59,395 nucleotides of DNA from Nocardiopsis sp. JB363 (GTDB lineage: Bacteria > Actinomycetota > Actinomycetes > Streptosporangiales > Streptosporangiaceae): positions 1 to 59,395 of the forward strand of contig NZ_FRFF01000150.1 of NCBI RefSeq assembly GCF_900143625.1, in the 5' to 3' direction. A program made the position numbers and the translations under genes. Position 1 is the stretch's first letter. Every line of letters starts with the position of its first letter. Below, one piece after another: positions 22,142 through 30,002 of this stretch. A model generated the notes under the pieces. It made no database searches. It was not told the origin of the DNA and worked only from the letters and a program-made list of their open reading frames with translations.

Positions 22142-24580
22142 GTGACGACCCCTGTGACACCCACGATCGACCAGCGCATCGCCGACGAGCTCGGCGTGGG
22201 CGCACACCAGGTCCGCGCCACCGTCGAGCTCCTCGACGGCGGATCGACCGTGCCCTTCATCGCCCGGTACCGCAAGGAGGTGACCGGCACGCTGGACGAC
22301 GCCCAGCTACGCGCACTGGAGGAACGCCTGCGCTACCTGCGCGAACTGGGCGAACGCCGCGCCGCGATCCTGGAGTCGATCCGTTCCCAGGACAAGTTGG
22401 ACGACGAGCTGGAGGCCCGCATCAACGCGGCGGACTCCAAGGCCCGTCTGGAGGACATCTACCTCCCCTACAAGCCCAAGCGCCGCACCAAGGCCCAGAT
22501 CGCCCGTGAGGCCGGCCTCGAACCCCTGGCCGACGGCCTGTTCGACGACCCGACCCAGGACCCCCAGGAGGTCGCGGCCTCCTACGTGGACACCGACAAG
22601 GGCGTGGCCGACACCAAGGCCGCCCTGGACGGCGCACGCGCCATCCTGGTGGAGCGCTTCGCCGAGGACGCCGACCTCACCGGGCACCTGCGCGAACGCC
22701 TCTGGGCGAAAGGACGCCTGGGCTCGGCCGTCCGTGAGGGCAAGGAGGAGGCCGGCGCCAAGTTCGCCGACTACTTCGACTTCTCCGAACCCCTCACGGC
22801 GCTGCCCTCCCACCGTGTCCTGGCCATGTACCGGGGCGAGAAGGAGGAGGTCCTCACCCTCAGCCTGGATCCCGAGGAGACCCCCGAGGCGGGCCCCGAC
22901 GGCATCGTGCCGCGCAGCGGCTTCGAGAACGCCATCGCCTCCCACTTCGACGTCGTCGACCGGGGCCGCCCCGCCGACAAGTGGTTGCAGGACACCGTGC
23001 GCTGGGCCTGGCGGACCCGCATCCTGGTCCGCCTGGACATCGACGTGCGTATGCGCCTGTGGCAGCAGGCCGAGGACGACGGCGTCAACGTCTTCGCCGC
23101 CAACCTGCGCGACCTGCTGCTGGCCGCCCCCGCGGGCAGCCGCACCACCCTTGGCCTGGACCCGGGTCTGCGTACCGGTGTGAAGGTCGCCCTCACCGAC
23201 CCCACCGGCAAGGTCGTGGCCACCGACACGGTCTTCCCGCACGTCCCACGCCGTGACTGGGACGGCTCCATCGACCGGCTGGCCAAGCTGTGCGCCGCGT
23301 TCGAGGTTGACCTGGTGGCGATCGGCAACGGCACCGCCTCCAGGGAGACCGACAAGCTCGCCGGTGACCTCATCAAGCGCCACCCCGAGTTGGGGCTCAC
23401 CAAGGTGATGGTGTCCGAGGCCGGCGCCTCGGTGTACTCCGCCTCCGAATACGCCTCCGAGGAACTACCGGACCTGGACGTGTCCCTGCGCGGCGCCGCC
23501 TCCATCGCCCGCCGCCTTCAGGACCCCCTGGCCGAACTGGTCAAGATCGACCCCAGGTCCATCGGGGTGGGCCAGTACCAGCACGACCTGGCCGAGGCCA
23601 AGCTGTCGCGTTCACTGGACGCGGTGGTGGAGGACTGCGTGAACGGTGTGGGCGTGGACGTCAACACCGCCTCGGCGCCACTGCTGACCCGGGTGTCGGG
23701 GGTGACCTCCACCCTGGCCCGCAACATCGTCGCCCACCGCGACGCCAACGGCCCCTTCCGCACCCGTGAGGACCTGCGTTCGGTGCCGCGTTTGGGCCCC
23801 AAGGCGTTCGAGCAGTGCGCGGGCTTCCTCCGGGTCCCTGCCGGCGACGACCCGCTGGACGCTTCGGCGGTGCACCCCGAGGCCTACCCCGTGGTCCGAC
23901 GCATGCTGAACACGGCCGGCGCCGACCTGCCCACGCTGATCGGGAACAAGAAGGCCCTGGGCGCCATCCGCCCCGAGGACTTCGTCGACGACAAGTTCGG
24001 ACTGCCGACCGTCACCGACATCCTCAGCGAGCTGGACAAGCCCGGCCGCGACCCTCGCCCGGCCTTCACCACCGCCACCTTCAAGGAGGGTGTGGAGAAG
24101 CTGGACGACCTGGAACAGGGCATGATCCTGGAGGGCGTGGTCACCAACGTGGCCGCCTTCGGTGCGTTCGTGGACGTGGGCGTGCACCAGGACGGCCTGG
24201 TGCACGTGTCGGCCCTGTCGCGCAAGTTCGTGGAGGACCCGCGCGACATCGTCAAGCCCGGTGACATCGTCAAGGTCAAGGTGCAGGAGGTGGACATCCC
24301 GCGCAAGCGCATCTCGCTGACCATGCGCCTGGACGACGAGGCCCCGCAGAGCGGCGGCCGTGGCGACCGTGGTGAACGCGCCGAGCGCGGCGGCGACCGT
24401 CGTCGCGGCAGCGGTGGTGGCGGCAACGGCGGTGGCGACAAACGTGGCGGCAACGGCGGCGGCGACAAACGTGGCGGCAACGGCGGCGGCCGTGGCGACC
24501 GTCGGGGCGGGCGCGACAACGCCCCGGGCGCCTCCGGCGCCATGGCCGACGCCCTGCGCCGCGCCGGTCTGGGCAAGTAG
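22142..24580 (+). CDS. tex: Tex family RNA-binding transcriptional accessory protein
   Basis: An 812-residue Tex/YhgF protein. Order: Tex N-terminal helical domain (residues 1-200, VPFIARYRKEVTG), YqgF/RNase H-like domain (TTLGLDPGLRTGVKVAL, about 335), helix-hairpin-helix tandem (VNTASAPLLTRVSG, PRLGPKAFEQCAGFLR, 500-570), and S1 RNA-binding domain (GMILEGVVTNVAAFGAFVDV, about 660-730). The last 75 residues form a Gly/Arg/Asn-rich RGG-like tail with tandem repeats, an addition to the core family. Tex binds nucleic acid and affects transcription. The GTG is the best match to the family N-terminus; another GTG lies 15 bases upstream. Confidence 0.94.
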   Translation: MTTPVTPTIDQRIADELGVGAHQVRATVELLDGGSTVPFIARYRKEVTGTLDDAQLRALEERLRYLRELGERRAAILESIRSQDKLDDELEARINAADSKARLEDIYLPYKPKRRTKAQIAREAGLEPLADGLFDDPTQDPQEVAASYVDTDKGVADTKAALDGARAILVERFAEDADLTGHLRERLWAKGRLGSAVREGKEEAGAKFADYFDFSEPLTALPSHRVLAMYRGEKEEVLTLSLDPEETPEAGPDGIVPRSGFENAIASHFDVVDRGRPADKWLQDTVRWAWRTRILVRLDIDVRMRLWQQAEDDGVNVFAANLRDLLLAAPAGSRTTLGLDPGLRTGVKVALTDPTGKVVATDTVFPHVPRRDWDGSIDRLAKLCAAFEVDLVAIGNGTASRETDKLAGDLIKRHPELGLTKVMVSEAGASVYSASEYASEELPDLDVSLRGAASIARRLQDPLAELVKIDPRSIGVGQYQHDLAEAKLSRSLDAVVEDCVNGVGVDVNTASAPLLTRVSGVTSTLARNIVAHRDANGPFRTREDLRSVPRLGPKAFEQCAGFLRVPAGDDPLDASAVHPEAYPVVRRMLNTAGADLPTLIGNKKALGAIRPEDFVDDKFGLPTVTDILSELDKPGRDPRPAFTTATFKEGVEKLDDLEQGMILEGVVTNVAAFGAFVDVGVHQDGLVHVSALSRKFVEDPRDIVKPGDIVKVKVQEVDIPRKRISLTMRLDDEAPQSGGRGDRGERAERGGDRRRGSGGGGNGGGDKRGGNGGGDKRGGNGGGRGDRRGGRDNAPGASGAMADALRRAGLGK
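24422..24490 (+). repeat. 27-bp tandem repeat in the tex tail
   Basis: Two and a half copies of a 27-bp unit, one mismatch between the first two, encode GNGGGDKRG units. The period keeps the frame, so copy number can vary without breaking tex. Confidence 0.85.
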
Positions 24581-24596
24581 TACCGCGACACCGATG

Positions 24597-24628
24597 ACGG
24601 GGCCGGGGAGGAACACCCCCGGCCCCGT
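24597..24628. terminator. Bidirectional terminator, tex and AA10 gene
   Basis: ACGGGGCCGGGG pairs exactly with CCCCGGCCCCGT (12 bp) around an 8-base loop, in the 67-base gap between two convergent genes. Confidence 0.8.
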
Positions 24629-24647
24629 CTATCGTTCGGCCTCCGGA

Positions 24648-25331
24648 TCAGCCGAAGTCCACATCGCTGCAGAAGTAGTAGCTCTGATCCATGTGCGAGG
24701 CCTGCCAGATCGTGTAGACGATGTGCTCTCCGGTGCGGCCCGAGACGCTCACGTCGATTTCGATGTCCATCACGGGCGGGTAGGATCCGGTCTCCTCGAC
24801 CAGTTCCAGGTCGCCCCAGCCCAGTTCCTGTGTGGTCGGGTCGAAGCCCTCCTCGGTGACGTAGACCTGGAAGTAGTCCGCGCCGTGCTGGGCGCCGTCG
24901 TGCAGGTGGAGGGTGAAGTCCTCACCCACCGGGGTGGTCCGCCACTCCCCCACGGTGTCCATGGCGTCGTACCTGCCGCTCCAGGTCTGTCCGCCACTGC
25001 ACAGCGTGCCGTCGGGGATGGCGCCCTGGTGGTCACCGGCCACACCTTCGCGGTACAGGCCGTTCCAGTTCCACATGGCGTTGGGGTCGGCCTGCCACGC
25101 CTCCCAGCACAGGGGGTCTTCCTGCTCCATGTCCGGGTTCAGGTGGTCGTCGCCCCAACGCTCGAAGCAGCCGTAGGCCCGGGCGGCGGGGTCGACGATG
25201 GAGCCGTGCGCCGAGGCCGGGACGGCACCGAGGCCGAGACCGAGCAGGGTCACCGCGCCCAGGACGGCGGTCCTGGTCAGGGTGCGACGCAGATCGGGGG
25301 TGGTCGCGGGGGTAGCGGGGTCGGTGTTCAT
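24648..25331 (-). CDS. AA10 lytic polysaccharide monooxygenase, secreted
   Basis: A 227-residue copper monooxygenase (formerly CBM33) that oxidatively cleaves chitin or cellulose outside the cell. An N-terminal signal peptide with a basic region and hydrophobic core (RTAVLGAVTLLGLGLGAVP) ends at PASA, leaving His at mature position 1 (HGSIVDPAAR), as the copper histidine brace requires. The second brace His is probably in AQHGADYFQVYV, and the axial Phe in CSDVDFG at the C-terminus. Paired cysteines (YGCFERWGDDH, LCWEAWQADP) match single-domain family members such as the Thermobifida E7-type protein. A CelR/CebR-type box upstream suggests cello-oligosaccharide induction. Confidence 0.95.
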   Translation of the reverse strand: MNTDPATPATTPDLRRTLTRTAVLGAVTLLGLGLGAVPASAHGSIVDPAARAYGCFERWGDDHLNPDMEQEDPLCWEAWQADPNAMWNWNGLYREGVAGDHQGAIPDGTLCSGGQTWSGRYDAMDTVGEWRTTPVGEDFTLHLHDGAQHGADYFQVYVTEEGFDPTTQELGWGDLELVEETGSYPPVMDIEIDVSVSGRTGEHIVYTIWQASHMDQSYYFCSDVDFG

Positions 25332-25359
25332 CTTTTCTCGCGTCCTCCGGTGTACAGAC

Positions 25360-25373
25360 CGGGAGCGCTCCCA
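25360..25373. promoter_or_regulatory. CelR/CebR-type operator
   Basis: Read on the minus strand, TGGGAGCGCTCCCG matches 13 of 14 bases of the palindrome TGGGAGCGCTCCCA bound by CelR of Thermobifida and CebR of Streptomyces. It lies 29 bases upstream of the monooxygenase ATG, in promoter position. Confidence 0.85.
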
Positions 25374-25428
25374 CAGGCAGTGTTACCCTGCGCCACCGAC
25401 CCCAAACGCCGAGTCCCGACCCGGTCCA

Positions 25429-25471
25429 GGCCGACCCGGGCCGACCCGGACCGGGTCGGCCCGGGTCGGCC
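25429..25471. repeat. 43-bp perfect palindrome, probable terminator
   Basis: Two 21-base arms (each built of a doubled GGCCGACCCGG unit) are exact reverse complements around a single central A. It begins 7 bases after the stop of the molybdenum-subunit gene, so it most likely ends that minus-strand operon and insulates the AA10 promoter. There is no T-run. Confidence 0.8.
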
Positions 25472-25477
25472 ACGGCT

Positions 25478-27601
25478 TCAGGACAGGAACCGGTCCGGGG
25501 TCAAAGGCAGCTCACGCACCCGCCGACCCGTCGCGTGGAAGGCCGCGTTGACCACCGCCGCGGCACTGCCGACGATCCCGATCTCACCGACCCCCGCCGC
25601 ACCCAAGGCGTTCACGTGCGGGTCCGACTCCTCCAACCACTCCGCCTCCACCAGACCCACGTCCGCGTTCGCGGCCACGTGGTACTCGGCCAGGTCCCCG
25701 TTGACCACATGACCGAACCGAGGATCCACCACGCCCTCCTCGTGCAAGGCCATCGACAACCCCATCACCATCCCGCCCACGAACTGCGAGCGCGCCGTCC
25801 TCGGGTTGATGATCCGCCCCACGGAGAAGACCCCCAGCATCCGCGGCACACGCACCTCGCCGGTGTCGGCGTTGACCCGCACCTCGGCGAAGTGGGCACC
25901 GAACGAGTGCAACGCGTACCTCTCCTGGTCCGGGTTCTCCGGTGTGCCGGCCCGCGACCGCGCCCCGACGGCCGGCTCGTTCCCGTGCTCCTCCCGGAAG
26001 GCACGGGCCGCCGCGACCACGGCCGAACCCCACGAGGAGGTCCCCGAGGAACCACCCGCCACACTGGCCGAGGGCAGGTCCGTGTCCCCGATCCGCAGGC
26101 GCACGCTCGCGGTGTCGCACCCCAGGGCGTCGGCGGCGATCTGAGTGAGCGCCGTCCAGGTACCGGTGCCCAGGTCGGCCGCCCCGATGGAGACCGTGTA
26201 CGACCCGTCCTGTTCATGGGCGATCTCGGCGACCGACCCCGGCATGGTCAGCCTCGGGTACGTGGCCGAGGCCACCCCGGTGCCCACCCACCAGTCACCG
26301 TCCCGATGCGCTCGAAGCTCGGGATCCCGATCCCGCCAACCGAACCGCTCGGCGCCCCGACGCAGACACTCCACCAGATTCCGCCCGGACCACGGCAGCC
26401 CGGTCTCGGGGTCCCGCTCCGGTTCGTTGCGCACCCGCAGCTCGATGGGGTCCACACCGCAGGCGTAGGAGAGTTCGTCCATCGCCGTCTCCAGTGCGAA
26501 CATCCCCGGCGCTTCGCCGGGCGCGCGCATCCAGAACGGGATCGGCACGTCCAAGGGCGTCAACCGGTGCGTCGTGCGGCGAGCGGGGGCCGCGTACATC
26601 ATCCGCGTGCACGCACCGCTCATCTCCGCGTACTCCTTGGCCCGGGAGGTCGCCTCCATCACGTCGTGGACGAGCACACCGAGCCGGCCGTCCTCCGCGG
26701 CGCCCATCCGGATCCGCTGCCTCGTGTCCGGCCGATACCCGACCAGCGAGAACATGTGTCGCCGCGTCAGCGCGAACTTCACCGGTCGTCCCGGCAGCGC
26801 ACGCGCGGCCAAGGCGGCCAGGACGTTGTGGGCGTGCGCCGACCCCTTGGAACCGAACCCACCGCCCACGTGCGGGGAGACCACCCGCACCAGCTCGGGG
26901 TCGAGCCCCAGGACCTCGGCGATGGTCCCACGGACCACGTGCACCCCCTGGGTGGAGTCGTACAGCGTGAGCCGATCGGGGTCCCCCTCCCACAGCGCGA
27001 CCGTGGTGTGCGGTTCCATCGGGTTGTTGTACTCGCGCGGTGTCCGGTAGGTCTGGTCGACGCGGACCATGGCCGCGGCCAGCTCGCCCTCCACGTCGCC
27101 CTGTTCGGTGTCGGGTTCCACCCCGGTGTCGTCCGCGCTCGGCCGATACGTCTCCCGATCGGGCGAGGACGGGTCCACCTCGTGATCATGGGCCTCGTAG
27201 TCCACGACCACCAGGTCGGCGGCCTGCCGCGCGATCTCGGGGCCGTCCGCGACCACGGCGGCGACGAACTGACCGCGGAAGAACACCTCGTCGTCCTGCA
27301 GGATGGTGAACTCGCGGTCGTCGGTCCGGGCCAGGCGCGGGGCGTTCCACGGGGTCAGGACCACCCGTACCCCCTCGACCGCCTCGGCCCGCGCCGGGTC
27401 CACCGAACGCACCCGTCCCCGGGCCACGGTCGAGAGCACCGGATGCAGGTACAAGGCACCCTCGAAGGAATGCTCGTAGGCATAGGGGGCCGTGCCGGTC
27501 ACCTTGGCCCGCCCCTCCAGCCGCTCCATCGGCGCACCGATGGCCCCGGTCCTCGTTCCGCTGCCCACCGTGCCCACCGTGCCCGTCACTTCGCCGTTCA
27601 C
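25478..27601 (-). CDS. Molybdopterin-binding subunit of a PaoC/XDH-type hydroxylase
   Basis: A 707-residue large subunit of the xanthine-dehydrogenase/aldehyde-oxidoreductase family. It holds the a/b-hammerhead N-terminal domain (RLEGRAKVTGTAPYAYE), the molybdenum-cofactor loop SPHVGGGFGSKG (about 260), the NNPMEPHTTVA motif and the catalytic Glu in GAAGVGEIGIVGSAAA near the C-terminus. Together with the FAD and iron-sulfur subunits it should oxidise aldehydes or N-heterocycles with water-derived oxygen. The GTG start overlaps the stop of the FAD subunit (GTGA). No cofactor-insertion chaperone (XdhC/PaoD) is encoded beside it. Confidence 0.92.
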   Translation of the reverse strand: MNGEVTGTVGTVGSGTRTGAIGAPMERLEGRAKVTGTAPYAYEHSFEGALYLHPVLSTVARGRVRSVDPARAEAVEGVRVVLTPWNAPRLARTDDREFTILQDDEVFFRGQFVAAVVADGPEIARQAADLVVVDYEAHDHEVDPSSPDRETYRPSADDTGVEPDTEQGDVEGELAAAMVRVDQTYRTPREYNNPMEPHTTVALWEGDPDRLTLYDSTQGVHVVRGTIAEVLGLDPELVRVVSPHVGGGFGSKGSAHAHNVLAALAARALPGRPVKFALTRRHMFSLVGYRPDTRQRIRMGAAEDGRLGVLVHDVMEATSRAKEYAEMSGACTRMMYAAPARRTTHRLTPLDVPIPFWMRAPGEAPGMFALETAMDELSYACGVDPIELRVRNEPERDPETGLPWSGRNLVECLRRGAERFGWRDRDPELRAHRDGDWWVGTGVASATYPRLTMPGSVAEIAHEQDGSYTVSIGAADLGTGTWTALTQIAADALGCDTASVRLRIGDTDLPSASVAGGSSGTSSWGSAVVAAARAFREEHGNEPAVGARSRAGTPENPDQERYALHSFGAHFAEVRVNADTGEVRVPRMLGVFSVGRIINPRTARSQFVGGMVMGLSMALHEEGVVDPRFGHVVNGDLAEYHVAANADVGLVEAEWLEESDPHVNALGAAGVGEIGIVGSAAAVVNAAFHATGRRVRELPLTPDRFLS

Positions 27602-28587
27602 TCGTTCACCCCCGTCAAAGAGCGCAGCACCGCCGCGCACGTGTTGACCGCCAAGGGCACCTTGAAGGCGTTGTCCCGGCCGGTGCGCGCCTCGGCGAAC
27701 TCGGCCTCCGCCGCCACTCGAAAGGCCGTTTCGGTCACCGGTCGGCCCCGCAACACCTCCTCGGCCCGCCGGGCCCGCCAAGGGGCGTGGGCCACGCCGC
27801 CGAAGGCGATCCGCGCGTCCACGACCCGTTCACCCCGCACTCGCACGAGCGCGGCCACCGACACCAGGGCGAACGCGTAGGAGGCCCGTTCGCGCACCTT
27901 GCGGTAGGCCGACCGGGCCTCCGTCAACGGTGCGGGCAGCTCCACCGCGGTGATGAGCTCACCGTGTTCGAGGACGGTGTCACGCTCGGGTTCGGCCCCC
28001 GGCAGACGGTGGAAGTCCGCCAGCGGCACCCGGCGCTCCCCCGCCGGGCCCAGCACATGGACCTCCGCGTCCAGGGCCAGCAACGCCACCGCCATGTCGG
28101 AGGGGTGGGTGGCCACGCACTGGTCCGAGGCGCCCAGGACGGCGTTGTCCCGCCCGTGCCCTTCCAGGGCCGAGCAACCGCTCCCGGGTTCACGCTTGTT
28201 ACAGGGGGTGGTGACGTCCTGGAAGTAGACACAGCGGGTGCGCTGGAGCAGGTTCCCGCCGGTCGTGGCCATGTTGCGCAGCTGCCCCGAGGCCCCGGCC
28301 AGCAGAGCCGAGGAGAGCAGCGGGTAGCGGCGGCGGATCACCGGGTGGGCCGCCAGTTCACTGTTGGTCATCCCGGCGCCGATCCGGACCCCGCCCCCGG
28401 GCAGCTCCTCGATGCCGGCACCGACCACCGCGCGCACGTCCACCAGGGTGGTGGGCGAGGCGACCCCCAGTTTCATGTGGTCGACCAGGTTGGTGCCACC
28501 CGCCAGGAAGACCGCTCCCGGGTCGTCGGTGACGGCTTCGACCGCCTCCGTGGCTCCCCCGGGGCGAGAATAGGCGAAGGGGATCAT
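27598..28587 (-). CDS. FAD-binding subunit of the hydroxylase (PaoB-like)
   Basis: A 329-residue CoxM/PaoB-type subunit. The FAD motifs are FLAGGTNLVDHMKLGV (about 35) and ATTGGNLLQRTRC (about 115). The region after it, CVYFQDVTTPCNKREPGSGC, has the extra cysteines that in E. coli PaoB bind an additional [4Fe-4S] cluster, so this complex is PaoABC-like, not a classic CO dehydrogenase or xanthine dehydrogenase. GGGAGG eight bases upstream and an ATGA overlap with the iron-sulfur gene fix the start. Confidence 0.92.
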   Translation of the reverse strand: MIPFAYSRPGGATEAVEAVTDDPGAVFLAGGTNLVDHMKLGVASPTTLVDVRAVVGAGIEELPGGGVRIGAGMTNSELAAHPVIRRRYPLLSSALLAGASGQLRNMATTGGNLLQRTRCVYFQDVTTPCNKREPGSGCSALEGHGRDNAVLGASDQCVATHPSDMAVALLALDAEVHVLGPAGERRVPLADFHRLPGAEPERDTVLEHGELITAVELPAPLTEARSAYRKVRERASYAFALVSVAALVRVRGERVVDARIAFGGVAHAPWRARRAEEVLRGRPVTETAFRVAAEAEFAEARTGRDNAFKVPLAVNTCAAVLRSLTGVNE

Positions 28588-29087
28588 CGGGATACCTCCC
28601 TGATCGCGTCGACGATGCCCGGGTAGGCGCCGCAACGGCAGATGTTGCCGCTCATACGCTCACGGATCTCGGCGTCGTCGATCTCCACGGGAGCGTCCAG
28701 GTCCTCGGTGACGTGGCTGGGCCACTCCTGGTCGGCTTCGGCCAACATGCCCACCGCCGAACAGATCTGCCCCGGCGTGCAATAGCCGCACTGAAAACCG
28801 TCGTGGTCCAGGAACGCCCGCGCGACCGGGTGGAGGTCGTCCCCCTTCCCGAGACCGGACGCGGTGGTCACCTCCGCACCGTCGTGGGCGACGGCCAGCG
28901 CCAGGCAGGCCAACACGCGCCGACCCGCCAAGAGCACGGTGCAGGCGCCGCACTGGCCGTGATCGCACCCCTTCTTCGGCGAGTACACCCCCAGGCCATC
29001 GCGTAGCGCGTCCAGCAGTGTGGTGCGGGTGTCGACCGTGAGCTCATGCCGCTCACCGTCCACCGTCAAAGTGATCGTGGTGTCCAA
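28584..29087 (-). CDS. [2Fe-2S] subunit of the hydroxylase (PaoA-like)
   Basis: A 167-residue iron-sulfur subunit with two [2Fe-2S] clusters: plant-type GCDHGQCGACTVLLAGRRVL (about 44) and alpha-helical FQCGYCTPGQIC with NICRCGAYPGI. It passes electrons from the molybdenum to the FAD subunit. A TTG preceded by GGGGGAGG at ideal distance is taken as the start; a GTG 42 bases upstream is the alternative (181 residues). Unlike E. coli PaoA it has no twin-arginine signal, so the enzyme should be cytoplasmic. It is first in the three-gene operon. Confidence 0.9.
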   Translation of the reverse strand: MDTTITLTVDGERHELTVDTRTTLLDALRDGLGVYSPKKGCDHGQCGACTVLLAGRRVLACLALAVAHDGAEVTTASGLGKGDDLHPVARAFLDHDGFQCGYCTPGQICSAVGMLAEADQEWPSHVTEDLDAPVEIDDAEIRERMSGNICRCGAYPGIVDAIREVSR

Positions 29088-29191
29088 GACCGGTTCCTCC
29101 CCCGAGAGCGGACGGATCCCCTCTCCCACGAGTTACCGGTCGGAGCACCCGCCAAACGGTCGGGGCACACCGAAAGTGCGGCCTGCCGAGG

Positions 29192-29956
29192 TCAGTCGGT
29201 ACGCCGCGCGTTGACCCGTTTCGCCAGAGCCCCCAAGAGTTCATCGGCGATCGGGAGCCTGCGCAGCTCCTCCGGCCCCGGCAACGGCTCCTGGGTACGG
29301 TCCCCCAGCTCGCGCACCTCGTCGTGCAACCGCTCCATCGTCTCGTCCAACCGATTCGCGGTCTCGGCCGCCGCCCGCAGCTCGTCCAACAGGTCCTGGG
29401 GCACCGACTTGGCGTACTTGTAGTAGATCTTGTGCTCCAGGCTCGCCCAGAAGTCCATCGCGATGGTGCGGATCTGGATCTCCACCGGAACCTCCACGGT
29501 CCGATCGGACATCCGCACCGGGGTGCGCACCAACAGGTGCAGACTCCGGTAACCGTTGGGCTTGGGCGAGCGGACGTAGTCCCGCTCCTCCACTACCTCG
29601 ATGTCCTCGTGCCCGGACAACATGTCCCGGATCGTGTAGGTGTCCGAGACGAAACTGCACGTCACCCGGATCCCGGCGATGTCCAGGATCTCCTTGGAGA
29701 TGCTCTCCAGGTCCAACGGCACCCCGCGCCGGCGCGCCTTCTCCAGGATGCTGGTGGGCGACTTGAGCCGGGAGTTCACGTGTTCGATCGGGTTGTGGTC
29801 GTTCGTGTAGCGGAACTCCTCGTTGAGGATGTTCACCTTCGCCATCAGGGTGTCGATGGCGAACTTGTACGACAGCAGGAACCGCGCGACGTCCTCGCGC
29901 GCCTCCGACAACGCATCCGACACGTCTTCCACCACCACAGTCCCCTCGGACACCAC
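29192..29956 (-). CDS. Small alarmone synthetase (RelA/SpoT synthetase domain)
   Basis: A 254-residue single-domain (p)ppGpp synthetase-like protein. The RelA_SpoT fold covers residues 45-200: ILDIAGIRVTCSFVSDTYTI, the G-loop-like YVRSPKPNGYRSLHLLV and the catalytic VEIQIRTIAMDFWASLEHKI with Glu/Gln. There is no hydrolase (HD), TGS or ACT domain, so it would make but not degrade alarmone, adding to a bifunctional Rel elsewhere. A charged helix forms the C-terminus, as in RelQ-type tetramers. It is monocistronic. Confidence 0.9.
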   Translation of the reverse strand: MVSEGTVVVEDVSDALSEAREDVARFLLSYKFAIDTLMAKVNILNEEFRYTNDHNPIEHVNSRLKSPTSILEKARRRGVPLDLESISKEILDIAGIRVTCSFVSDTYTIRDMLSGHEDIEVVEERDYVRSPKPNGYRSLHLLVRTPVRMSDRTVEVPVEIQIRTIAMDFWASLEHKIYYKYAKSVPQDLLDELRAAAETANRLDETMERLHDEVRELGDRTQEPLPGPEELRRLPIADELLGALAKRVNARRTD

Positions 29957-30002
29957 GAACCCCCTACTCGCATGTTATTCCGGAGCCGGTGTCCTCGGGC
30001 GC

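Noticed and set aside
25429..25471. Integration or attachment site, or CRISPR-like repeat
   Set aside because: A single palindromic structure without integrase, cas genes or regularly spaced copies; a terminator is the simpler reading.
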